A DNA stretch of 40,767 bases from JARRQB01 sp965368585. Lineage in GTDB: Bacteria > Pseudomonadota > Gammaproteobacteria > Chromatiales > Chromatiaceae. The notes under the pieces are model-generated. The model was not told the origin of the DNA, searched no databases, and worked only from the letters and a program-made list of their open reading frames with translations. Shown piece by piece: positions 6,930 through 14,696 of the stretch (position 1 is its first letter; each line of letters begins with the position of its first letter). Made by a program: the position numbers and the translations under genes. The DNA lies in NCBI GenBank assembly GCA_965368585.1, contig CBDUNM010000030.1:1-40767 (forward strand). The letters run 5' to 3'.

Positions 6930-8846
6930 ATGGGCGGACTGCTGTTTCAGGCCTTTATCTATCTTTGTGCCGCCGTCATCGCGGTGCCGATCGCCAAACG
7001 GCTTGGTTTGGGCTCTGTGCTCGGCTACCTGCTCGCCGGCATCGTCATTGGCCCAATGATCGGGCTCGTCGGATCGGAGACCCGCGAGATTCAGCACTTC
7101 GCCGAGTTCGGCGTCGTGATGATGTTGTTCCTGGTCGGTCTCGAACTGCAGCCGAGGATGCTGTGGCAGATGCGCAACCGGCTGCTCGGGCTCGGTGGCC
7201 TGCAGGTTGCAATTTCGGCCGGATTGATTATGGCAGCCGCCATGCTGTTGGGACTTACCTGGAGCATCGCACTGGCCATCGGCCTGATCTTTTCGCTGTC
7301 GTCGACGGCGATCGTGCTGCAGACGCTGAACGAGAAGGGCCTGACCAAGACCGAGGGCGGTCGTGCGAGTTTCTCGGTGCTGCTGTTCCAGGACATCGCG
7401 GTGATCCCGATGCTCGCGCTGATCCCGTTGCTCGCAATGCCCGACCTGACAGGTAGTGCGGAAACAGTTGCTGGACACGGCGCAGACGGTGGCCATCACG
7501 AAAGCATGAGCCTGGTTGCGGGCCTGCCCGGGTGGGCGCATGCGCTGGTCGTGCTCGGTGCGGTGGCCATTGTGCTGGTCGGCGGCCATTTCCTGTCGAG
7601 GCCGCTGTTCCGCTTCATCGCCGCGTCGCGCCTGCGTGAGATCTTCACCGCCAGCGCGCTGTTGCTGGTGATCGGTATCGCGCTGCTGATGACCCTGGCC
7701 GACCTGTCGCCGGCGCTGGGCACCTTCCTCGCCGGGGTTGTACTGGCCAACAGTGAGTTCCGCCACGAGCTCGAATCCGACATCGAACCCTTCAAGGGCC
7801 TGCTGCTCGGCCTGTTCTTCATCACCGTGGGTGCCGGCATTGACTTTGGGATACTGTTCGGCGACTTCGCGACCATCATCGGGCTCACACTCGGCGTCAT
7901 CGCCGTCAAAGGTGTGGTGCTGTACGCCCTCGCCCGGCTGTTTCGTCTGAAAGGTGCGCACCGCTGGCTGTTCACCCTGGGCCTGGCCCAGGCCGGTGAG
8001 TTCGGCTTCGTGTTGCTGAGCTTCAGCCTGCAGAACAACGTGATTCCAGCGGACCTGGCCGCAACCCTGTCGCTGGTCGTGGCGCTGTCGATGTTGCTGA
8101 CACCCGGCCTGTTCATTCTGTACGACCGTTTCGTGCTGTCACGCCCGACCGACAGCGGCGACCACCCCGGCGACGAGATCGACGAGGCCGGGACCGTCAT
8201 CATCGCCGGCAGTGGGCGCTTCGGCCAGATCGTCAACCGCCTGCTCGTCGCCAGCGGGGTCAAGACGGTAGTACTCGATCACGAGGTCGCGATGATCGAT
8301 ATGCTGGGCAAGTTCGGCGTGAAGAGTTACTACGGCGACGCGACGCGTCCCGACCTTTTGCATGCCGCAGGCATCGAGTCCGCCAAGGCGATCGTCATCG
8401 CGATCGACGACAAGGAACGCGCGGTCGAGATGGTCGAGCACGTCAAGCGACACCACCCTTATGTTACGACACTGGCGCGCGCCTACGACGTGGGTCACCT
8501 GTACCTGCTGAACAAGGCCGGGGTCGATATCGCCGTCCGCGAACTGTTCGATGCGTCGCTGGAGATCGGCAAGGAGGCGCTCAAGGTCGTCGGCATGCAC
8601 CCGTTCAAGGTGGAGAAGATGTCGCAGGCATTTCGCCGCCACGACTTCGCCGGTCTCGACACCCTGTACGAGGTATGGGATGCGGACACCGCAATGTCGA
8701 GCAACAAGGCCTACCTGGCACGTGCCCGCGAACACAGTGCAACACTGCAGGAATTGATGGAGACCGACCGCCTACAACTGCACGACCGCTCCGAGCGCGG
8801 CTGGACCCCGCCACCGAAACACTATGCCGAGAAGCTGGGCAACTGA
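6930..8846 (+). CDS. kefC: Glutathione-regulated K+/H+ antiporter, KefB/KefC type
   Basis: A 638-residue CPA2 antiporter. Roughly residues 1-395 hold about 12 membrane segments of the Na+/H+-exchanger domain, with LFLVGLEL, FSLSSTAIVLQ and LFFITVGAGID motifs. A cytoplasmic RCK/TrkA-N domain begins near residue 420 (VIIAGSGRFGQ, a GxGxxG dinucleotide site) and continues with VVLDHE and YYGDATRPDLL, as in E. coli KefC. Kef systems are held closed by glutathione and opened by glutathione adducts, so K+ leaves, H+ enters and the acidified cytoplasm resists electrophiles. The GST and KefG-like genes just upstream fit this exactly. Confidence 0.95.
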   Translation: MGGLLFQAFIYLCAAVIAVPIAKRLGLGSVLGYLLAGIVIGPMIGLVGSETREIQHFAEFGVVMMLFLVGLELQPRMLWQMRNRLLGLGGLQVAISAGLIMAAAMLLGLTWSIALAIGLIFSLSSTAIVLQTLNEKGLTKTEGGRASFSVLLFQDIAVIPMLALIPLLAMPDLTGSAETVAGHGADGGHHESMSLVAGLPGWAHALVVLGAVAIVLVGGHFLSRPLFRFIAASRLREIFTASALLLVIGIALLMTLADLSPALGTFLAGVVLANSEFRHELESDIEPFKGLLLGLFFITVGAGIDFGILFGDFATIIGLTLGVIAVKGVVLYALARLFRLKGAHRWLFTLGLAQAGEFGFVLLSFSLQNNVIPADLAATLSLVVALSMLLTPGLFILYDRFVLSRPTDSGDHPGDEIDEAGTVIIAGSGRFGQIVNRLLVASGVKTVVLDHEVAMIDMLGKFGVKSYYGDATRPDLLHAAGIESAKAIVIAIDDKERAVEMVEHVKRHHPYVTTLARAYDVGHLYLLNKAGVDIAVRELFDASLEIGKEALKVVGMHPFKVEKMSQAFRRHDFAGLDTLYEVWDADTAMSSNKAYLARAREHSATLQELMETDRLQLHDRSERGWTPPPKHYAEKLGN

Positions 8847-8848
8847 CG

Positions 8849-9388
8849 ATGCCGGTCGAAACGCACAATCCGTTGATCGAATCGATCCTTTCGGACTGGC
8901 GGGAGCGGATCGGCGACGACTATGCCGGTTATCGAGGGCACGTCTACCGGATGTTCAACTACTGCCTGGCCCTGCATCCCGCGTCGGATCAGGAGAAGAC
9001 CAAGCTGGCCATTGCCGCCTGCTTTCACGACATCGGTCTGTGGTCGGACCACACCGTCGACTACCTCGCCCCATCGGTCGCTCAGGCGGAGAGCTATCTG
9101 GCAGAAACAGGGCGAGAGGCCTGGTCCGAAGAGATCGGCCTGATGATCGAGTGGCACCACAAGGTCCGGCCGTACCGAGACCGGCAGTTCCCGCTGGTCG
9201 AGGTCTTCCGCAAGGGCGATCTGGTCGATTTCTCGCTCGGCTTCTTCAAATGCGGATTGCCGAAAAGCCTGGTCAAAGAGGTCAAGGCGGCGATTCCGAA
9301 CGCCGGCTTTCATCGCTTCCTGATTGAGGGTGCTAAGGATTGGTTCGCAAAACACCCGTTAAGCCCGCCACCGTTTATCAGATGGTGA
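8849..9388 (+). CDS. HD-domain hydrolase
   Basis: A 179-residue protein with an HD-superfamily metal-binding pattern: His31 (HVYRMFNYCL), His60-Asp61 (ACFHDIGLW) and the His103/His104 pair (EWHHKV). HD domains are phosphohydrolases, often acting on nucleotides, but substrate cannot be inferred here. It starts 2 bp after the kefC stop, so it is the sixth gene of the electrophile-response operon. The ATG at 8849 is chosen because a longer frame overlaps kefC. Its tie to Kef function is unexplained. The right-hand rsmA repeat begins 6 bp after its stop. Confidence 0.85.
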   Translation: MPVETHNPLIESILSDWRERIGDDYAGYRGHVYRMFNYCLALHPASDQEKTKLAIAACFHDIGLWSDHTVDYLAPSVAQAESYLAETGREAWSEEIGLMIEWHHKVRPYRDRQFPLVEVFRKGDLVDFSLGFFKCGLPKSLVKEVKAAIPNAGFHRFLIEGAKDWFAKHPLSPPPFIRW

Positions 9389-9394
9389 AAAAAC

Positions 9395-9558
9395 GACCGC
9401 CGCGAAAATCGAAGCGACCCACTCGCTTCCCCCACGCAAACCTAACCGCCTGATTTGCGCAGCCCTTTGGTTTCAACCGACAATTAACGCATTCATTTCT
9501 CAGACTTTTGGAAGGCTAAGCCCTTGAGCCACCGTCCCAGGAAAAGGTTCGGCCAGAA
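9395..9558 (+). repeat. Right copy of the rsmA-upstream direct repeat (functional leader)
   Basis: This copy is joined to intact rsmA. It supplies the leader, the GGAAGG ribosome binding site, the TTG start at 9524 and codons 1-11 of the gene (MSHRPRKRFGQ), plus two bases of codon 12. It aligns without gaps to 3728-3891 at about 83% identity. Any promoter for rsmA should lie in this segment or upstream in the HD gene; no clear -35/-10 pair was found. Confidence 0.85.
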
Positions 9559-10324
9559 CTTCCTTCACGATCCAGGCACGATTGCCAAGATTATCGCGGC
9601 TATCGCGCCTCAACGCGACGATCACCTGGTGGAGATCGGTCCCGGCCAAGGTGCAATCACCGCCGGGTTGCTGGAGAACGCGGGGAGCCTGGACGCGATC
9701 GAACTCGATCGCGATTTGCTCGCGGCGCTGCAACAGCGCTTCGGCGAGCACGGCGGATTCCGCCTGCACAACGCCGACGCGTTGAAGTTCGACCTATGCA
9801 GCCTGGCCGCATCGACTCAGCCGCTGCGTGTTTGCGGCAACCTGCCCTATAACGTCTCCACCCCTTTGCTGTTTCGCTTTCTCGACCAGTCGGCCTGTAT
9901 CCGCGACATGCATTTCATGCTGCAGAAAGAGGTCGTGGATCGCATGGCGGCGACCGCGGGTAGCAAAGTGTACGGCCGACTTTCGGTCATGTTGCAGGTA
10001 CGCTGTGAGGTCACAGCGCTGTTCACCATCGGTCCGGGCGCGTTCCAACCGGCGCCCAAGGTGCATTCCGCCTTCGTCAGGCTTGAGCCGTATGAGGTTT
10101 CTCCCTGGCCGGTCACCGACCGTGATCTGCTGGCCAAAATCGTGATGCAGGCCTTTTCGCAACGGCGCAAGACGCTGCGCAACGCCTTGCAGGGCACGAT
10201 CGACCCGCGGCTATTCGAAGCGGAAGGCATCGACCCCGGCGCTCGGGCCGAGCAACTGGCGCCGGCCGATTTTGTCGCACTGGCCAACGCCGCTTGCAAA
10301 TCGCCCGTATTGCCCCGACATTGA
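9524..10324 (+). CDS. rsmA: 16S rRNA (adenine1518/1519-N6)-dimethyltransferase RsmA
   Basis: A 266-residue methyltransferase that dimethylates two adjacent adenines in the 3'-terminal helix of 16S rRNA late in 30S assembly. Diagnostic motifs are RFGQNFLHD (substrate-side N-terminal motif), EIGPGQGAIT (SAM-binding motif I), AIELDRDL and the catalytic NLPYNVSTPL. The start is a TTG at 9524 with GGAAGG 8 nt upstream. The usual proteobacterial partners (surA, pdxA, apaG, apaH) are absent; instead the HD gene precedes it and lon follows 32 bp later, consistent with rearrangement at its 5' side. Confidence 0.96.
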   Translation: MSHRPRKRFGQNFLHDPGTIAKIIAAIAPQRDDHLVEIGPGQGAITAGLLENAGSLDAIELDRDLLAALQQRFGEHGGFRLHNADALKFDLCSLAASTQPLRVCGNLPYNVSTPLLFRFLDQSACIRDMHFMLQKEVVDRMAATAGSKVYGRLSVMLQVRCEVTALFTIGPGAFQPAPKVHSAFVRLEPYEVSPWPVTDRDLLAKIVMQAFSQRRKTLRNALQGTIDPRLFEAEGIDPGARAEQLAPADFVALANAACKSPVLPRH

Positions 10325-10356
10325 ATCTTTGAAGGGGAAGTAAACAGCAAGAGCCA

Positions 10357-12738
10357 ATGGCAGAAGAAGAACAGGTCGAAGTCATATCCGAGGGGCAACC
10401 GCTGGCACGCGCCAACGATGTCCTGCCCCAAATTATCCACATCCTTCCGGTGGCCGCCCGCCCATTCTTCCCCGGGCAGGGCGTGCCGCTGCTGATGGAC
10501 GCGGAACCCTGGCGCGAGACGCTGAAGGCGATTGATCAAACCGAACACCATTTGGTCGGATTGCTGCTGACCAGAGGCGACGAGGCAGAGACCGCGCTTC
10601 CGGATGAGTTTTATTCCGTCGGCACTGTGTGTCGAGTACACCGCGTGCACGAGACGGACAGCAAACTGCAGGTCCTGGTGGAGTGCGTGCAACGGTTTCG
10701 CCTCGAAAAGCTGCTGTCGGAGAGCGCCCCTTTCAGCGCCCGGGTGCATTACGAGCACGAGTATTCCGGTCGCCCGGACGACCAGATCAAGGCCTACGCA
10801 TTGGCGATCATCAACACCATCAAGGAGCTGCTGCCGTTAAACCCGCTGTACCAGGAGGAGCTGAAAGCATTTCTGGATCGATTCGGGCCCGACGACCCTT
10901 CGCACCTGGCCGATTTCGCCGCCAGCCTGACCAGTTCGGACAAGGAAGATCTGCAGGCCGTGTTGGAGGCATTCGACCTGCTGCCGCGTATGGAGCGGGT
11001 TCTGGTGTTGCTCAGCAAAGAGCTGGAACTGGCCAAGGCCCAGCAGAAAATCCGGACGTCGGTGGAAGAACGCATGGAGGCGCAGCAGCGCGATTTCTTT
11101 CTGCGCGAGCAGCTCAAGGCGATACAGAAGGAACTCGGCATCGCCAAGGACGACCGCGAGGCGGAAATCGATACCTTCAAGGACCGCTTGGGCGAACTCA
11201 AGCTGACCGAGGAGGCGCAACTGCGGGTCGATGAGGAGACGAACAAGCTTTCCATGCTCGAGACCGGTTCGCCGGAATTCGCGGTGACGCGCAACTACCT
11301 GGATTGGATCACGGTGCTGCCTTGGGGCAAACACTCCAAGGACAACCTCGATATCGGCCGCGCCCGCAAGATCCTGGACCGCGATCACTACGGCCTGGAC
11401 GACGTGAAAAAACGCATTCTGGAATTTCTGGCCGTGGGCATCATGAAGGGCGAGATCAGCGGCTCGATCATCCTGCTGGTCGGTCCGCCCGGCGTGGGCA
11501 AGACATCGATCGGGCGATCGATTGCCGACGCCCTGGGACGCCAGTTCTACCGTTTTTCAATCGGCGGGATGCGCGACGAGGCCGAGATCAAGGGCCACCG
11601 GCGCACCTATATCGGTGCGATGCCCGGCAAGTTCATCCAGGCCATGAAAGCCGCGGGAACGCAGAACCCGGTGGTGATGCTGGATGAAATCGACAAGGTC
11701 GGCGCCAGTTATCACGGTGACCCGGCTTCAGCCCTGCTCGAGGTGCTGGACCCCGAGCAGAACGTAGACTTCATGGATCACTACCTGGACCTGCGCTTCG
11801 ACCTGTCCAAGGTGCTGTTCATTGCCACGGCCAATCAGCTCGATACCATCCCGGGACCACTGTTGGACCGCATGGAGGTCATCTCCCTGTCCGGCTACAT
11901 CGCCGAGGAGAAACTGCAGATCGCGCGCCGTTACCTGTTGCCCCGGCAGATTGAGCGCGCCGGTCTGAAGAAGTCGCAGCTCAAGATCAACGCCGCCACG
12001 CTGCGCGCGCTGATCGACGGCTATGCGCGCGATGCCGGCGTGCGGCGGCTGGAGAAACAACTGGGCAAAATCGTCCGCAAGGTGGTAGTAAAGATACTCG
12101 ACGGCGAATCCACGCCGATCAAAGTCACCGCCGACCAACTGGCCGACTATCTCGGCAGCGCGGTGTTCAAGGACGAACGCTCACTGGGCGGCCCCGGCGT
12201 GGTCACGGGGCTGGCCTGGACGGCCATGGGCGGCGCCACCTTGAGCATTGAAGCCGCCAAGTCGCACGGCTTCAGCCGCGGCTTCAAATTGACCGGACAA
12301 CTCGGCGAAGTGATGCGCGAGTCGGCGGAGATCGCGTACAGCTTTCTCGTCGGGCACGCCAAGGAGTTCGGCGCCGACCCGAAGTTTTTCGAGGAAGCGT
12401 TCATCCATCTGCACGTTCCGGCCGGCGCAACCCCCAAAGACGGCCCGTCCGCCGGTATTACCATGGCATCCGCCCTGCTGTCGCTGGCTCGAAACCAACC
12501 GATACGACCGATTGCCATGACCGGGGAGATTACCTTGACAGGCCACGTTTTTCCGGTCGGCGGAATTCGCGAAAAGGTGATCGCGGCCAAGCGCGCCGGG
12601 ATCAAGGAACTGATTCTGCCGGAAGAAAACCGCGGTGACTTCGAAGAGATTCCCCAGCATATACGCCGCGGCATCAAGGTGCACTTCGCAAGTCTGTTCG
12701 CCGATGTGCTGCCGTATCTGTTCGGTCGGAAAAGATGA
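10357..12738 (+). CDS. lon: ATP-dependent protease La (Lon family, possibly a second Lon)
   Basis: A 793-residue Lon protease with all three parts. The N-terminal substrate domain covers about residues 25-310. The AAA+ module has Walker A GPPGVGKTS (376-384) and Walker B VVMLDEIDK. The C-terminal protease domain carries Ser698 (PKDGPSAG) and Lys740 (REKVIAAK), the catalytic dyad. It degrades misfolded and regulatory proteins in the cytosol. The opening of the N-domain (VLPQIIHILPVAARPFFPGQ) differs from the LPLR...VYP...PLFVGR pattern of classical Lon, so this may be the second-Lon type known from pseudomonads (AsrA); that subtype call is tentative. It starts 32 bp after rsmA and is probably co-transcribed. 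Confidence 0.95.
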   Translation: MAEEEQVEVISEGQPLARANDVLPQIIHILPVAARPFFPGQGVPLLMDAEPWRETLKAIDQTEHHLVGLLLTRGDEAETALPDEFYSVGTVCRVHRVHETDSKLQVLVECVQRFRLEKLLSESAPFSARVHYEHEYSGRPDDQIKAYALAIINTIKELLPLNPLYQEELKAFLDRFGPDDPSHLADFAASLTSSDKEDLQAVLEAFDLLPRMERVLVLLSKELELAKAQQKIRTSVEERMEAQQRDFFLREQLKAIQKELGIAKDDREAEIDTFKDRLGELKLTEEAQLRVDEETNKLSMLETGSPEFAVTRNYLDWITVLPWGKHSKDNLDIGRARKILDRDHYGLDDVKKRILEFLAVGIMKGEISGSIILLVGPPGVGKTSIGRSIADALGRQFYRFSIGGMRDEAEIKGHRRTYIGAMPGKFIQAMKAAGTQNPVVMLDEIDKVGASYHGDPASALLEVLDPEQNVDFMDHYLDLRFDLSKVLFIATANQLDTIPGPLLDRMEVISLSGYIAEEKLQIARRYLLPRQIERAGLKKSQLKINAATLRALIDGYARDAGVRRLEKQLGKIVRKVVVKILDGESTPIKVTADQLADYLGSAVFKDERSLGGPGVVTGLAWTAMGGATLSIEAAKSHGFSRGFKLTGQLGEVMRESAEIAYSFLVGHAKEFGADPKFFEEAFIHLHVPAGATPKDGPSAGITMASALLSLARNQPIRPIAMTGEITLTGHVFPVGGIREKVIAAKRAGIKELILPEENRGDFEEIPQHIRRGIKVHFASLFADVLPYLFGRKR

Positions 12739-12843
12739 GGCGGACATGCGGGTGAATGCGGCGCGGAGTCAGCGATTGCGAGCCGGTGGCCTTCGGGTGT
12801 TGATGCTCGTTGACGGATTTTGAGCTACTCGCGCTGGACGCGT

Positions 12844-13737
12844 TCAACTTTCTTCCAGACAGTCCATCAGGGAGGTGCGCCAGTCGGGAAGTCTGATGCC
12901 GAACTGCGCCTCTGCCTTGCTGCAGTCGAGCCGGGAGTTCAGCGGACGATTGACGGCGGACGGATAGCCGGCGGTGGACACCGGTTGTACCTTGCAGTTG
13001 TACTCACGCAGCTCGCACAAAGCCTGGGCGAAACCATACCAGCTGGTCGCGCCCCCGGCGGTCAGGTGGTAAACGCCGCGCTGTGCGGCCAGGTCGGCTT
13101 GACCCCGCAATACCTGGCCGACGATCTGGGCCGTGGCCTCGGCAAGCGCCCGACACCACACAGGCGCACCGATCTGATCGTCGATCACCTGAACTTCGTC
13201 GCGTTCCGCGAGCAGTTCCTGCATGGCGTGCAGAAAATTGGGACGGCGAGTGCCGTACAACCAGCTTGCGCGCAAGATGACCACATCAGCGCCCGAAGCC
13301 AGCAAGGCGTTGTCGCCGGCCAGCTTGGTGCGTCCGTACGCATTCAACGGGTTGGGTGGTTCGTCTTCGGCGTAGAGTGCTTGTTTGCTGCCGTCGTAGA
13401 CGTAGTCCGTAGAATAGTGAACGACGGGTGCACCGTGCTGCGCCGCCCACTGCCCGATCACCGCGGGCGCCTCGGCGTTGATGCGCAGCGCCAGGTCCTC
13501 CTCGTTCTCAGCACGCTCGACATCGGTGTATGCGGCGGCGTTGACCACGATGCCGGGGTTCAGTTTGTCGAGCAGCAGGCGCAGGCGGTCGAGATCCGCC
13601 AGATCGGTCAGCGCGTCCACCCTGCCCTCTCGATCCACGGCAATCACACGACCTAAGGGGGCCAGCGTACGACGCAGTTCCCAGCCGACCTGGCCATTGC
13701 TGCCCAGGATCAGTTGGGGTCGATCGGATTCTCGCAT
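12844..13737 (-). CDS. rfbD: dTDP-4-dehydrorhamnose reductase
   Basis: A 297-residue short-chain dehydrogenase-fold enzyme of the RfbD/RmlD group, which makes dTDP-L-rhamnose, a sugar donor for lipopolysaccharide or other surface glycans. Visible features are the N-terminal nucleotide-binding LGSNGQVGWEL, NAAAYTDVERAE, the STDYVYDG segment and the catalytic Tyr134-x3-Lys138 (YGRTK). RASWLYG and a C-terminal RPLNSRLD complete the family pattern. No rfbA, rfbB or rfbC is in the window, so the rest of the pathway must be elsewhere. It converges with lon across 105 bp and lies 121 bp downstream of ssb on the same strand. Confidence 0.93.
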   Translation of the reverse strand: MRESDRPQLILGSNGQVGWELRRTLAPLGRVIAVDREGRVDALTDLADLDRLRLLLDKLNPGIVVNAAAYTDVERAENEEDLALRINAEAPAVIGQWAAQHGAPVVHYSTDYVYDGSKQALYAEDEPPNPLNAYGRTKLAGDNALLASGADVVILRASWLYGTRRPNFLHAMQELLAERDEVQVIDDQIGAPVWCRALAEATAQIVGQVLRGQADLAAQRGVYHLTAGGATSWYGFAQALCELREYNCKVQPVSTAGYPSAVNRPLNSRLDCSKAEAQFGIRLPDWRTSLMDCLEES

Positions 13738-13858
13738 GTCAATCTCGTTTTGTGGCGCGACAGGTCCGCCTCTTTAGCAGCCGGCACTCGCTCGCGCGCG
13801 ACGCGCCGGACTGTGCGCGATCCGGCACCGGCGCACGACGCGTCGGCCGTGACTTAAG

Positions 13859-14323
13859 TCAGAACGGTATATCGTCTTCGAAGCCCTCGTCGGCTCCCGA
13901 GGGCGCGGACGAGGGTTTTGCGGCGGGACGCGGTGCGCCACCCGAGGACGCCGGCGCACCGCCGTATTCGGCGCTGCCCCCGCCGCGGGAATCCAGCATC
14001 TGCATTTCATCCGCGACCACTTCCGTCGTGTAACGGTCCTGGCCTTGTTGATCCTGCCACTTGCGGGTCTGCAAGCGGCCTTCAAGATAGACCTTGGAGC
14101 CCTTTTTCAGATACTCACCCGCAATCTCGGCCAGGCGGCGAAACATGACGACACGATGCCATTCGGTCTTCTCCTGGCTCTCCCCGGTTTCCTTGTCTTT
14201 CCAGGTTTCCGAGGTTGCCACGGTAATATTGCAGACGGCGCCACCGTTCGGCATATACCGCACTTCAGGATCCTTCCCCAGGTTGCCAATCAGGATGACT
14301 TTGTTGATACCTCTACTTGCCAT
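13859..14323 (-). CDS. ssb: Single-stranded DNA-binding protein
   Basis: A 154-residue SSB. The OB-fold occupies about residues 1-110 (RGINKVILIGNLGKDPEVRYMP, ATSETWKDK, TEWHRVV, YLEGRLQTRKWQDQ). A low-complexity Gly/Ala/Pro linker follows, then the acidic tip FEDDIPF that recruits repair and replication partners. It coats single-stranded DNA as a tetramer. The ATG at 14323 is preferred because GAGGAG lies upstream and it gives the family N-terminus MASRGINKV; a longer frame to 14350 exists. The ssb/MFS/uvrA arrangement is common in proteobacteria. Confidence 0.96.
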   Translation of the reverse strand: MASRGINKVILIGNLGKDPEVRYMPNGGAVCNITVATSETWKDKETGESQEKTEWHRVVMFRRLAEIAGEYLKKGSKVYLEGRLQTRKWQDQQGQDRYTTEVVADEMQMLDSRGGGSAEYGGAPASSGGAPRPAAKPSSAPSGADEGFEDDIPF

Positions 14324-14696
14324 GCTTCGAATCTCCTCAAAAATAAGCACTTCCCTGCGCGATCTGCCCCGGCTTCGTGGGCGGAAACCGTCCCGGAGCG
14401 AGATCGGGGTCAGCAGAAACTAAACGATTGAATGGGTCGATCAGCGGTTTAGGGCCAAGCAAACCACCGGCGTGCGGCTGCCCGTCACGCCACGCTCTTG
14501 CGATTCTACCCGCAGGACCGGGCGACCGCACGGCCGTATCCATACCGGCGCAACCGATGCGCCGCGCCCTGAGCCGCAGGGTCCTGCGATCGCGCACCGC
14601 GCCGGCAGGCAAAGTTCTTGAAAAATCTGACAATCGACGCTCATCTGACCTGCCCCATTCGACCGCGCTCATACCGACGGGCCCGGCGCACCGACC
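14324..14696. other. Gene-free stretch between the MFS gene and ssb
   Basis: These 373 bp probably hold the ssb promoter on the minus strand. No convincing -35/-10 pair, LexA box or terminator was found. The one longer open frame, on the minus strand, is arginine- and proline-rich, lacks recognisable motifs and looks like GC-rich noise. Confidence 0.5.

Larger units (their letters stand above)
3728..9558. other. Candidate inserted block bounded by rsmA-derived direct repeats
   Basis: Two same-orientation 164-bp copies of the rsmA 5' region bracket seven intact genes (HxlR regulator, mdaB, GFA protein, GST, kefG-like, kefC, HD hydrolase). The right copy leads into intact rsmA, while the left copy is a dead-end fragment. 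This is the layout left when a circle carrying an rsmA start integrates by homologous recombination, or when an element integrates in the 5' end of a gene. No integrase, transposase or terminal inverted repeat is seen inside, so the mechanism is open. Confidence 0.5.

Noticed and set aside
6912..7961. 349-codon minus-strand open frame
   Set aside because: Antisense to kefC, with a Gln/Glu/His-rich composition typical of shadow frames.
3892..9394. Transposon or integrase-borne island
   Set aside because: No transposase, integrase, terminal inverted repeats or tRNA site were seen between the direct repeats, so it is not labelled a mobile element.
14337..14672. 111-codon minus-strand open frame between the MFS gene and ssb
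   Set aside because: No family motifs, no good ribosome binding site, Arg/Pro-rich noise; it also runs into the ssb leader.
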